A DNA stretch of 64,000 bases, from contig JAXLSX010000002.1 of assembly GCA_046330285.1 (NCBI GenBank), positions 310,001 through 374,000 of the forward strand. Reading direction: 5' to 3'. A program made the position numbers and the translations under genes. Position 1 is the first letter of the stretch; every line of letters begins with the position of its first letter. Below the pieces are notes generated by a model. That model made no database searches. It saw only the letters and a list, made by a program, of their open reading frames with translations, and was not told where the DNA came from. The stretch is from RHKX01 sp046330285 (GTDB taxonomy: Bacteria; Actinomycetota; Thermoleophilia; Solirubrobacterales; 70-9). Of this stretch, positions 53,865 through 64,000 are shown piece after piece.

Positions 53865-55088
53865 GTGGCAAGAATCCTGATCGGCGTCAGTGGCGGAATC
53901 GCCGCCTACAAGGCGGTCGAGCTCGCGCGCCTGGCGACGCTGGCCGGCCACGGTGTCCGGGTGACGATGACCGATGCCGCGAGCCGATTCGTCGGCGCCG
54001 CCACCTTCGAGGGCATCACCGGTGCCCCGGTCCTGACCGACGAGTTCAGCCGCGACCCGCTGCGAGGGACCTACCCGGGGGAGGAGATGCCGGCGCATGA
54101 CCCGATCTCCCATCTCGCCGTCGTCGAGGCCGCGGACGCCTTCGTAATCGCCCCGGCGTCGGCCAACACGATCGCCAAGCTCGCCGCCGGCATCTGCGAC
54201 TCATTCCTGACGACGTCTTTCCTCGCCTGCACCGCGCCGCGGATCGTCGCCCCGGCGATGAACGGCCGCATGTGGGCCGCCGAGGCCACCCGGGCCAACG
54301 TCGCACTCCTGCGCGAGCGCGGGGTGGAGGTGCTCGAGCCCGGCGAGGGCGCCCTGGCGTCGCGTGGCGAGCACGGCCCCGGCCGGATGCCGGAACCGGC
54401 CGAGATCCTCGCCGCGATCGACGCCTCCCTTGCCGCGGGCGCTGATCTCGCCGGCAAGCGCGTCCTCGTCACCGCGGGCGGCACCCGCGAGGCGATCGAC
54501 CCGGTCCGCTTCATCGGCAATCGCTCGAGCGGCCGAATGGGAATCGCGCTCGCCGAGGCCGCAGCCCGCCGCGGCGCCGACGTGACCCTCGTCGCCGCGA
54601 ACGTCGCGCTGCCGGCCGCCGGGGTCGAACGGATCGACGTCAGCAGCGCCGCCGAGCTCGAGGCCGCCACGCGCGCCGCCTTCGCCGATGCGGACATCCT
54701 CCTGATGGCGGCCGCGGTCGCCGACTTCCGCCCGGCGGCACCGAACGAGGGGAAGCTGGTGCGCGAGCAGGGCTCCGAGCTGAGCCTCGCGCTCGAGCCG
54801 ACCGCCGACGTCCTCGCCGGGCTCGCCTCCGAGCGCCGCGACGGCCAGGTCCTCGTCGGCTTCGCAGCCGAGCACGGGGGCGAGTTCGTTCAGCGCGCCC
54901 GCGGCAAGCTCGAGCGCAAGGGAATCGACGCGATCGTCGTCAACGACGTCTCCGACGCCACGATCGGCTTCGAAAGCGGAGAAAACGAGGTCACTGTCGT
55001 CTCGAGCGCCGGCGATGAGCGGCTCCCGCGAGGCAGCAAGCGCGAGGTCGCCGACACGATCCTCGACCGCGTCGCAAAGCTCGCCTGA
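53865..55088 (+). CDS. coaBC: Bifunctional CoaBC (phosphopantothenoylcysteine decarboxylase/synthetase)
   Basis: CoaBC adds cysteine to 4'-phosphopantothenate and decarboxylates it, two steps of coenzyme A synthesis. In the 407-residue chain the CoaC flavoprotein half (about 1-180) has GVSGGIAAYKAVELARL and APAMNGRMW, and the CoaB half (about 190-407) has LVTAGGTREAIDPVRFIGNRSSGRMG and the lysine-containing FAAEHG and VNDVS segments. A GGAGG is 6 bases before the GTG. The usual metK does not follow; dxr does. Confidence 0.95.
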   Translation: MARILIGVSGGIAAYKAVELARLATLAGHGVRVTMTDAASRFVGAATFEGITGAPVLTDEFSRDPLRGTYPGEEMPAHDPISHLAVVEAADAFVIAPASANTIAKLAAGICDSFLTTSFLACTAPRIVAPAMNGRMWAAEATRANVALLRERGVEVLEPGEGALASRGEHGPGRMPEPAEILAAIDASLAAGADLAGKRVLVTAGGTREAIDPVRFIGNRSSGRMGIALAEAAARRGADVTLVAANVALPAAGVERIDVSSAAELEAATRAAFADADILLMAAAVADFRPAAPNEGKLVREQGSELSLALEPTADVLAGLASERRDGQVLVGFAAEHGGEFVQRARGKLERKGIDAIVVNDVSDATIGFESGENEVTVVSSAGDERLPRGSKREVADTILDRVAKLA

Positions 55089-55134
55089 GCGGTTGCCCGC
55101 GGGCCGGTCCCCTCGCATTCCTACACTTCCTGCC

Positions 55135-56262
55135 GTGAAGGACGTCCTCATCCTCGGCTCGACGGGCTCGATCGGCGAGCAGGCCATCGACGTGATCGAC
55201 CGCTCGCCCGAGCTCCGGATCGCCGGGCTCTCGGCGGGCTCGAGCTGGGAGCGCCTCGTCGAGCAGGCCGAGGCCTGCGGAGCGGGCGCGATCGCGCTCG
55301 CCGACGGAGCCGCCGCGGCCGCCGCTCGTGACTCCGGCTGGAACGGCACCGTCCTCGCGGGCGAGGACGGCATCCGCGACCTGATCGCCAGGACCGAGCC
55401 CGACGTCGTCCTCAATGCGATCGTCGGTTCCGCCGGCCTCGGTCCGACGATCGCGGCGCTCAGCGAGGGCATCGAGCTGGCGCTCGCCAACAAGGAGAGC
55501 CTCGTCGTCGGCGGCGAGCTCGTCATGGCGCTCGCGGAGGCTTCCGGCGCCAGGATCCTGCCGGTCGACTCTGAACACTCCGCGCTGCACCAGCTGATCG
55601 GCTCCGAGCCGCCCGGCGTGGTCGAGCGGCTCGTCCTCACCGCTTCCGGCGGCCCGTTCCGCGGCCGGACGGACCTCGACGGCGTCAGCCGCGAGGAGGC
55701 CCTGGCCCATCCCACCTGGGAGATGGGCGGGAAGATCACGATCGACTCGGCGACCTTGATGAACAAGGGCCTCGAGCTGATCGAGGCACACCACCTGTTC
55801 GGTGTCCCCTACGAGCGGATCGACGTCGTCGTCCACCCGCAGTCGCTGATCCACTCGCTGATCACCTTGGTCGACGGGGCGATGCTCGCGCATCTCGGCC
55901 ATCCCGACATGCGCGTGCCGATCGCCTACGCCCTGCACGGCCCCGACCGGATCGACCTGCCCGTCGAGCCCCTCGACCTCGCCGCGATCGGCGCGCTCAC
56001 GTTCGAGGAGCCCGACACCGAGGCCTTTCCCTGCCTGCGGCTCGCCCGCGAGGCCGGCGCCGCAGGGGGGATGGCGCCCTGCGTCCTCAACGCCGCCAAC
56101 GAGGTGGCCGTCGGCGCCTTCCTCGCCGGCGAGATCGGCTTCACCGGAATCCCCGAGATCGTCGAGCGGGTCCTCGATTCGACGCCGGCCCCGGCGCCTG
56201 CCCACTTCGCCGATCTGTTCGAGTGCGACGCCGAGCGCGCCGGCGAGCGGCCGAGGAGCTGA
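55135..56262 (+). CDS. dxr: 1-deoxy-D-xylulose 5-phosphate reductoisomerase
   Basis: Dxr converts DXP to methylerythritol phosphate, committing carbon to isoprenoid synthesis. The 375-residue enzyme has the NADPH loop VLILGSTGSIGEQAIDVI, ANKESLVVGGELV, the metal and substrate site VDSEHSALHQ, and WEMGGKITIDSATLMNKGLE. TACACT (55122-55127) lies 7 bases before the GTG, so the mRNA may be leaderless. The order dxr-rseP is common in actinobacteria. Confidence 0.95.
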   Translation: MKDVLILGSTGSIGEQAIDVIDRSPELRIAGLSAGSSWERLVEQAEACGAGAIALADGAAAAAARDSGWNGTVLAGEDGIRDLIARTEPDVVLNAIVGSAGLGPTIAALSEGIELALANKESLVVGGELVMALAEASGARILPVDSEHSALHQLIGSEPPGVVERLVLTASGGPFRGRTDLDGVSREEALAHPTWEMGGKITIDSATLMNKGLELIEAHHLFGVPYERIDVVVHPQSLIHSLITLVDGAMLAHLGHPDMRVPIAYALHGPDRIDLPVEPLDLAAIGALTFEEPDTEAFPCLRLAREAGAAGGMAPCVLNAANEVAVGAFLAGEIGFTGIPEIVERVLDSTPAPAPAHFADLFECDAERAGERPRS

Positions 56263-56296
56263 ACGCGCTCGCGACGACGCCGAACGGAGCCGCCGG

Positions 56297-57421
56297 GTGA
56301 GCTGGTTCCTCGCGATCGCCGGTTTCGCGCTGCTCGGCCTGGTGCTCCACGAGGCGGGCCACTTCACCGCCGCCAAGGCCGTCGGCATGCGGGTCGAGCG
56401 CTTCTTCCTGTTCTTTCCGCCGAAGGTCGTGTCGATCCGCCGCGGAGACGGAATACGGAATCGGCGCGATCCCGCTCGGCAGCCTTCGTGAAGATCACCG
56501 GGATGAACCCCGAGGAGGACATCCCTCCCGAGGTCGTCGAGCGCGCCTACTACCGCCAGCCCTCTGGGAAGCGGATCGTGGTGATCGCCGCGGGGCCGTT
56601 GTCAACATCGCCCTCGCGCTCATCCTCTTCTTCGTCCTCGCAGTCGAGTTCGGGCTCGACATCGGCCCGACCAACACGGTCGGCACCGTCAGCTCCGATC
56701 TGCCCGCGGCCGAGGTGCTCCAGACCGGCGACGAGATCGTCGCCGTCGACAACCAGGATCGGGTCGCCGGCCTACCTCCGGAGAAGCTCGCCGAGACCGT
56801 CCGCGACCAGGTCGCCACCCACAAGTGCGAGGGGGAACCGACCGACAGCAGTTGCGAAGGCCCGACCGCTTCGACCCCTGAAGATCGTGCGCGACGGCGA
56901 GCCGCAGTTCGTCGGATCAAGCCGGTCTACGACGCACCGGAGGCCGTGCCCGGCCAGCCCGCGGTCGAGCCGCGGATGGCCGTCGGATTCGGCTACGAGC
57001 AGATGCGCGAGACCGTCCCGCCAGGCCAGGGGCGGCCAGCTTCGCCTTCGACCGCCTCTGGTACGTGACGTCGCAGACGGCGACGGTCTTCTCCACATCT
57101 TCGAGCCCGAGGTCCGCGATCAGCTCTCGGGCGTCGTCGGCGCCACCGAGGTCACCCGGCAGAGCTTCGAATTCGACACGCCAGGCGATCGGTGTCCTCG
57201 CGGTCATCAGCCTCTCGCTCGGCCTGATCAACCTGCTCGTTCCTGCCGCTCGACGGCGGCCACATCTTCCTGGGCGTCGAGCTCCGCGGCAAGCCCGTTC
57301 CGCTGCGGATCATGGAGCGGTCCGGAATCGTCGGATTCGCCCTCGTCCTGATCTGGCCTTCGTGATCGGGCTCGAAAACGACATCAGCAGGCTGACCGGC
57401 GACGGCTTCAGCGTCCGCTGA
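56297..57421 (+). pseudogene. rseP: RseP-type site-2 protease, disrupted by about ten frameshifts
   Basis: Joining pieces in all three plus frames rebuilds a full site-2 zinc protease of about 370 residues: HEAGHF with the zinc-binding residues at codons 18-23, FVKITGMNP, VVIAAGP, a PDZ-like middle (TGDEIVAVDNQDRV), INLL-FLPLDGGHIFLGVELRGK (the second active-site motif) and a C-terminal helix ending GFSVR before TGA at 57421. Frame breaks lie near 56450, 56483, 56598, 56872, 56917, 57037, 57095, 57181, 57240 and 57354. All protein motifs survive between them, so sequencing or assembly error is more likely than gene decay. Confidence 0.85.
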
Positions 57422-57495
57422 GCCGCACCCCTCCGGCATAACCGCTGCGTTGCGGTAGTTTTCGCCGTACCCCGAGAACCTGGAGGGCACTGAGG

Positions 57496-59295
57496 ATGGA
57501 AGCGACGGCGGCTGAGCGTTACACGACAGGTGGGCCTGGAGTCAGACCTGCGTCCACGAGCTTCCCGGCTGCGTTCCTGGAGACGGTGGAGCGGCTCGGG
57601 GACGGGACCGCAGTCGTCGACGGCGAGCGCTCCTGTCACCTGGAACGAACTGCGCGAGCAGGCACGCGCCGTAGCCGGCGGCCTCGCCTGATCGGGGTGG
57701 GCAAGGGCGACACGGTCGCGCTGATGCTCAACAACCGCCTCGAGTTCTTCCCGATCGACCTCGGCGTCGTCACCCTCGGCGGCGTCCTGCTCTCGATCTA
57801 CCAGACCGCCTCGCCGGAGCAGATCGCCTATGTGGTCGGCGACGCCGGCGCCAAGGTGGCGATCGTCGAGAAGTCCTACCTCGAGACCTTCGAGAAGGCT
57901 GGAACGGACGTCGAGCACATCATCGTCCTCGACGGCGAGGGCGGCACGATGAGCTTCGACGAGCTGATCGCCGTCGATCCCGACTTCGACGACGCCGCAT
58001 CCGCAGCCGGAGTCGAGCTCGACGACACGCTGACGCTGATCTACACGTCGGGCACCACCGGCCCGCCGAAGGGCGTCGAACTGACCCACCGGAACCTGCT
58101 CGGCCTCGTCTCCGGCGTCGACGACCTCATCGACTTCCCGGAGGAGGGCGGCCAGATCATCTCCTGGCTGCCCGCCGCCCACATCGCCGAGCGTGGCGCG
58201 CACTACTACCTGCCGCTGACCAAGGGCGGAACCGTGACCGTCTGCCCGGACCCTCGGCAGATCATCGAGTTCCTGCCGCAGGTCCGCCCGACCTGGTTCT
58301 TCGCCGTCCCGCGCGTCTGGGAGAAGCTCAAGGCCGGGCTGGAGACGATGCTGGCCAGCCTCCCCGACGAGCAGCGCGAGCCCGCCCAGAAGGGCCTCGA
58401 GGCCGCAATCGCCAAGGTCCGCGCCGAGCAGGCCGGCGAGGAGGTGCCCGCCGAGATCGCCGCCGCCGCTCAGCAGATGGAGGAGCAGATGTTCGGCGGC
58501 CTCCGGGCTCACCTCGGGCTCGACCAGATCGCCGCCGTCAACGTCGGCGCCGCGCCGACGCCGGTCGAGGTCCTCGAGTTCTTCCACGCCATCGGCGTTC
58601 CCGTTGCGGAGCTCTGGGGGATGTCGGAGACCTGCGGTGCCGCGACCGTGAACCCGCCCGGCAAGGTCAAGCTCGGGACCGTCGGCCCGCCGATGCCCGG
58701 CGTCGAGGTCCGGCTCGCCGAGGACGGCGAGGTCCAGGTCAAGGGAAGCCTGATCATGTCCGGCTACCGGAACCTCCCGGAGAAGACCGCGGAGACGATC
58801 GACGACGAGGGCTGGCTCTCCACCGGCGACATCGGCGAGATCGACGAGGACGGGTACCTGAAGATCGTCGACCGCAAGAAGGAGCTGATCATCAACGCCG
58901 CCGGCAAGAACATGTCGCCGGCGTCGATCGAGTCGAACCTGAAGGCGGCGAGCCCGCTGATCGGCCAGGCGGTCGCGGTCGGCGACGCCCGGCCCTACAA
59001 CGTGGCGCTGATCGTCCTCGATCCCGAGTACGCACCGGCCTGGGCCGCGAAGCAGGGCATCGAGGAAGAGGACATCGCCGCACTCGTCGAGAACGAGAAG
59101 GTGCTGGCGGCGGTCCAGGAGGCCGTCGAGGCGGCCAACGCGAAGATGTCGCGGGTCGAGCAGATCAAGAAGTTCAAGCTGCTGCCGGAGGAGTGGATGC
59201 CGGGCGGCGACGAGCTGACCCCGACGATGAAGCTCAAGCGCCGGCCGATCGCCGACAAGTACGACGCCGAGATCGAGAAGCTCTACGCGAAGTAG
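57496..59295 (+). CDS. Long-chain acyl-CoA synthetase (AMP-binding), with compensating frameshifts near start
   Basis: This 599-residue enzyme activates fatty acids with ATP and CoA. It has the AMP-binding motif LTLIYTSGTTGPPKGVELTH, WGMSETCGAAT, STGDIGEIDEDGYLKIVDRKKE, and the C-terminal lysine region TPTMKLKRRPI. Between about 57632 and 57690 the family sequence VTWNELREQARAVAGGLA reads in another frame, so two opposite indels displace about 18 residues. The rest is intact. The ATG at 57496 has GGAGGG upstream. Resembles FadD15/FAA1-type long-chain enzymes. Confidence 0.9.
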   Translation: MEATAAERYTTGGPGVRPASTSFPAAFLETVERLGDGTAVVDGERSCHLERTARAGTRRSRRPRLIGVGKGDTVALMLNNRLEFFPIDLGVVTLGGVLLSIYQTASPEQIAYVVGDAGAKVAIVEKSYLETFEKAGTDVEHIIVLDGEGGTMSFDELIAVDPDFDDAASAAGVELDDTLTLIYTSGTTGPPKGVELTHRNLLGLVSGVDDLIDFPEEGGQIISWLPAAHIAERGAHYYLPLTKGGTVTVCPDPRQIIEFLPQVRPTWFFAVPRVWEKLKAGLETMLASLPDEQREPAQKGLEAAIAKVRAEQAGEEVPAEIAAAAQQMEEQMFGGLRAHLGLDQIAAVNVGAAPTPVEVLEFFHAIGVPVAELWGMSETCGAATVNPPGKVKLGTVGPPMPGVEVRLAEDGEVQVKGSLIMSGYRNLPEKTAETIDDEGWLSTGDIGEIDEDGYLKIVDRKKELIINAAGKNMSPASIESNLKAASPLIGQAVAVGDARPYNVALIVLDPEYAPAWAAKQGIEEEDIAALVENEKVLAAVQEAVEAANAKMSRVEQIKKFKLLPEEWMPGGDELTPTMKLKRRPIADKYDAEIEKLYAK

Positions 59296-59304
59296 CGCCT
59301 TCGC

Positions 59305-60678
59305 TTGCCGAGGCGCCGCTTCGATCTCACCCGCCCGGACCTGGGGTCCGGGGTCGCCGCGATCCTGCGGGAGACCGGCGTTCCCGAGTCCTTCCCGCCG
59401 GAGCTGATCGCGGCAGCCGAGAGCGCCCGGGCCGAGGACGGGCGCGAGCGATCCGAGTTGCCGTTCGTGACCGTCGACCCGCCGGGCTCGCGCGATCTCG
59501 ACCAGGCGCTCCACATCGAGCGGCAGGGCGAGGGCTTCCGCGTCAGCTACGCGATCGCCGACGTCGGCGCGCTCGTCACCGCGGGCTCGCCCCTGGACTC
59601 CGAGGCACACGCTCGCGGCGTCACCGTCTACGCCCCGGCCGCGAAGGCACCGCTCTATCCGCCGGCGCTGTCGGAGGGCGGCGGCAGCCTGCTCGCCGGT
59701 GAGTGGCGCCCGGCCGTCCTCTGGACCCTCGACCTCGACGGCACGGGCGAGCTGGCCGCGATCGAATGCGTCCGGGCCGAGGTCCGCAGCGTCGCTCAGC
59801 ACTCCTACGCCGACATTCCCGCCGACGTCGCCGGGCTACTGGCCGAGGTCGGCAGCCTGCGAGCGAGGCTCGAGCGCGAGCGGGGCGGCGTCAGCCTGCG
59901 CCTGCCCGAGCAGGAGGTCGTCGAAGACGGCACGGGTGGCTGGACCATCGCCTATCGGGTGCCGCTTCCGGCGGAGGACCACAACGCCCAGATCTCGCTC
60001 CTGACCGGGATGGCGGCGGCGCAGCTGATGCTCGACGCCGGGTACGGGATCCTCAGGGTCCAGCCGCCCCCGGACGAGCGGGCGCTCGAGCGCTTCCGGC
60101 TCCAGGCGCGCGCCCTCGGCGCGGAGTGGGGGAGAGACGTCCCCTACGGCGAGTTCATCCGCTCGCTCGATCCGGACGAACCGAAGCAGGCCGCGCTCCT
60201 GCAGGAGGCAGCCGGAATCGGCCGCGGCGCCGGCTACGAGCCCTTCGCCGGAGCGCCCCCCGAGCACCAAACTCACTTCTCGATCGCGGCCTCGTACGCG
60301 CACGCGACGGCGCCGCTGCGGCGGCTCCAGGACCGCTGGGTCTCGGAGTGCTGTCTCGCGGCTGCGGCAGGTGCCGAGCCGCCGTCATGGGTCCGCGAGG
60401 GCCTCGAGGCGCTGCCGGAGGCGATGCGGGAGGGCGATCGTCGCGCGAACGCGGTCGAGCGCGGCGTCGTCGATCTGGTCGAGGCGCTGATCCTCGCCGG
60501 CCGGGAGGGGGAGCGGTTCAGGGGGGTCGTGATCGACGAGGGCACCGTCCAGCTGGCCGATCCGGCGGTCCGCGCGCCCGTCGACGGTGAATGCCCGGCG
60601 CCCGGTACCGAGGTCGAGGTCACGCTTCTCGCCGCCGATCCCGCCGCCCGTTCGGTCCGATTCGACGTAGTTGGATGA
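59305..60678 (+). CDS. RNB-domain ribonuclease (RNase II/R family)
   Basis: This 457-residue 3'-5' exoribonuclease-type protein has the RNB catalytic stretch TVDPPGSRDLDQALHIER, with the first aspartates kept and the DDA of E. coli RNase II changed to DQA, then VSYAIADVGALV and the C-terminal AHATAPLRRLQDRWV with the substrate-binding arginines. The N-terminal cold-shock domains and most of S1 are missing; only a short beta region follows RNB. I use a TTG start at 59305, 9 bases after the acyl-CoA synthetase stop. Confidence 0.86.
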   Translation: MPRRRFDLTRPDLGSGVAAILRETGVPESFPPELIAAAESARAEDGRERSELPFVTVDPPGSRDLDQALHIERQGEGFRVSYAIADVGALVTAGSPLDSEAHARGVTVYAPAAKAPLYPPALSEGGGSLLAGEWRPAVLWTLDLDGTGELAAIECVRAEVRSVAQHSYADIPADVAGLLAEVGSLRARLERERGGVSLRLPEQEVVEDGTGGWTIAYRVPLPAEDHNAQISLLTGMAAAQLMLDAGYGILRVQPPPDERALERFRLQARALGAEWGRDVPYGEFIRSLDPDEPKQAALLQEAAGIGRGAGYEPFAGAPPEHQTHFSIAASYAHATAPLRRLQDRWVSECCLAAAAGAEPPSWVREGLEALPEAMREGDRRANAVERGVVDLVEALILAGREGERFRGVVIDEGTVQLADPAVRAPVDGECPAPGTEVEVTLLAADPAARSVRFDVVG

Positions 60679-61813
60679 AGCGCACCGTCGAGATCGACAC
60701 CTCCGCGGAGCTCGCAATCCGGATCGAGTCGGGCGCCGGCCTCGGTGGGACCGTCGTCCAGGGAGTGGACCTCGCCGAGGTCGACGCCGACTGGTCGTCC
60801 GTCGCGGTTGCCGGGGCCTTCTTCCTCGGCTGCCGGATCCCCGATGCCGAGGTGGCGCTCACGCTCCAGCGGGGCGGGGCGATCGTCGTCCCGGAGCTCG
60901 GTGAGGGCGACCGTCCCTACCGGATCTATCCGCCACGGCTCTACAGCTACGAGGATCTCGTCGCGACCGGACTCGATGCCGCGGTCCACGACTATTTCGA
61001 GAACGCTCGGAGCCGCACCGGCGACCCCGATCCTGACCTCCCGGTCGAGGCGGTCGCCCAGCGCCTTCACGACACTGCGATGACCGACGCCATCTGGGAC
61101 CTCGTGCTGCCGGAGGACGAGCGCCCGCGCCGCGTCGCCGGGATCATGGGCGGCCACCGGGTCCGCCGTGACGATCCGCGCTACCGCGAGGTGGCGGAGA
61201 TCGGCTACCGGCTGACCGCGGCCGGGCTGATGGTCGCGACCGGTGGCGGCCCGGGGATCATGGAGGCGGGCAACCTCGGCGCCTACCTGACTCGCAGCCG
61301 GGACCTCGGGTCGATCGACCGCGCCGTGGAGGTGCTCTCCCTCGCGCCCAGCGTCGAGCATGCTGACTACGAGGAGCGCGCGGAGGAGGTCCACGCCGCG
61401 TATTCGGACGGTGATCGGACGGGCGGCGTCAGCCTCGCGATCCCGACCTGGCTCTACGGACACGAACCCGTTGGTCGCTTCGCCTCCCACATCGCCAAGT
61501 ACTTCGCAAACTCGATCCGCGAGGACGGGCTGCTCCGGGTCGCGGCGGCCGGAATCCTCTTCTCGCCGGGTGGTGCCGGCACCGTTCAGGAGATCTTCCA
61601 GGACCTCGCTGTCAACGCCTACTCGCCGCCCGAGGAGCGGGCTCCGATGGTCTTCCTCGGATCCGACTGGTTTCGCTCGAACGGGATCGCCGCGGTCGTC
61701 GAGCGCTTCGCCGAAGCGGCCGAGCCTCCGTTCGCCGACGCGATCGTCATCACCGACTCGGTCGACGAGGCCGTCGAGGCGATCGCCGGGCCGGGCGGGC
61801 CGCCGCCGGCCGT

Positions 61814-61817
<4 letters not shown>
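60675..61817 (+). CDS. LOG-family Rossmann protein
   Basis: This 380-residue protein has the LOG signature: GGGPGIMEAGNLGAYL and SPGGAGTVQEIFQD (the PGGxGTxxE motif), in the C-terminal two thirds. LOG enzymes release nucleobases from nucleoside monophosphates. The N-terminal 130 residues are a separate beta-rich region resembling pentapeptide-like or regulatory domains (GAGLGGTVVQGVDLAEVD), so a different function is possible. Its ATG overlaps the RNB stop (ATGA). It is tail to tail with ettA: both stops share CTAG. Confidence 0.85.
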
Positions 61818-63478
<1,661 letters not shown>

Positions 63479-63529
63479 GGCGCGGCTCAGGATAGAGAGC
63501 CGTCCCCGCGGTCTGTACGGTCGCCGTGC

Positions 63530-64000
63530 ATGGACGCGCCCGCCGCCTCACCGCTCCCGATCGAGACCGAGCGACTGCTGCTGCGCCCGTTCGAGCCGGG
63601 CGACCTCGACGTCCTCGCGCGCCTCCACGGCGATGCCGACCTAGTCCGCTGGATCCCGTGGGGCCCGCGGACCCGTGAGGAGACGGCCGCGGTCCTCGAA
63701 CGGAAGATGGCCTGTACGACGATGGATGAGGAGGGGCCCGGGCTCGGGACGGCTGTGGTCGTCAAGGAGACGGGGGAGATGGTCGGCGACTTCGTGCTGA
63801 TGTACGAGAGCGCCGAGCACTCGGTCGCCGAGATCGGCTATCTGCTCGTTCCCTCCGCGCAGGGGAAGGGCTACGCCGTCGAGGCATGCCGGGCGTTGCT
63901 CGGGCTCGCGTTCGACGATCTCGGCTTTCACCGCGTGATCGCGCGGCTCGAGGCGAGGAACGTGGCCTCCGCGACCGTGGCCGAGCGTCTCGGGATGCGT
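63530..64000 (+). CDS. GNAT acetyltransferase, RimJ/RimL-like (3' end outside window)
   Basis: I translated this frame directly; 157 codons are visible and open to the edge. The protein has IETERLLLRPFEPGDLDVLA at the N-terminus, IGYLLVPSAQGKGYAVEA as the acetyl-CoA loop (Q/R-x-x-G-x-G/A type), and VIARLEARNVASATVAERLGM, all typical of RimJ/RimL N-acetyltransferases. Substrate unknown. TACGGT lies 8 bases before the ATG. Confidence 0.85.
   Translation, partial: MDAPAASPLPIETERLLLRPFEPGDLDVLARLHGDADLVRWIPWGPRTREETAAVLERKMACTTMDEEGPGLGTAVVVKETGEMVGDFVLMYESAEHSVAEIGYLLVPSAQGKGYAVEACRALLGLAFDDLGFHRVIARLEARNVASATVAERLGMR

Overview
The window looks like a chromosomal segment of a high-G+C actinobacterium. 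Genes are packed with 1-4 base stop/start overlaps, GTG and TTG starts are common, codons end mostly in G or C, and several landmarks are actinobacterial: mIHF, an mIHF-gmk-rpoZ-coaBC run, pdxST-yebC-ruvCAB followed by secDF and rel, and an AP4A-phosphorylase-type HIT protein. Gene content and the leaderless start style would fit Thermoleophilia/Solirubrobacterales, but that placement is an inference, not a database result. No transposase, integrase, phage gene or CRISPR array was seen.

Layout. 1-4.2 kb (minus): a partial membrane protein, a sugar-porter MFS transporter, oligoendopeptidase F and a CsbD stress protein. 4.4-11.6 kb (plus): an RpiR regulator, pdxS-pdxT (PLP synthesis), an M29 aminopeptidase, a 584-base spacer full of palindromes, then yebC and ruvC-ruvA-ruvB. 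11.6-20.2 kb (plus): a zinc-ribbon/PAS protein, a fused SecDF, a small membrane protein, a long RecJ and a bifunctional Rel. 20.2-25.3 kb (minus): CorA, MOSC, HIT, phosphohexomutase, diacylglycerol kinase and a second HIT, probably one or two operons. 25.3-28.9 kb (plus): a complete SAM-I riboswitch and terminator in front of a threonine-synthase-family gene and a ThiS/MoaD-like sulfur carrier, then a nucleotidyltransferase/dehydratase pair. 28.9-33.4 kb: a secreted Gly-Asn-linker protein, a glycosyltransferase, a GroES-like protein with an added zinc-binding tail, a tiny Cys-rich ORF, two lipoproteins and a TMEM175 channel. 33.5-39.5 kb: a secreted hydrolase-like protein with two sulfatases in one coupled operon. 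39.5-42.6 kb: a repeat-rich spacer, tRNA-Arg(CCG), two paralogous secreted proteins, RNase Z and another exported protein. 42.6-52.2 kb: a pyrimidine operon pyrR-B-C-(isochorismatase-like)-carA-carB-pyrK-pyrD behind a PyrR-binding hairpin. 52.3-57.4 kb: mIHF, gmk, rpoZ, coaBC, dxr and a heavily frameshifted rseP. 57.5-64 kb: an acyl-CoA synthetase, an RNB nuclease, a LOG-family protein, EttA and a partial GNAT acetyltransferase.

The points most worth following are: the SAM-riboswitch/ThrC-like/sulfur-carrier cassette, which could be a thiocarboxylate-dependent homocysteine route; three copies of a 45-base palindrome shared by distant spacers; a dense cluster of about ten frame-breaking indels in rseP and two more at the start of the next gene; a gmk frame that runs about 110 codons into spacer-like DNA; and a window-wide pattern of TANNNT boxes 6-10 bases before start codons, implying many leaderless mRNAs.
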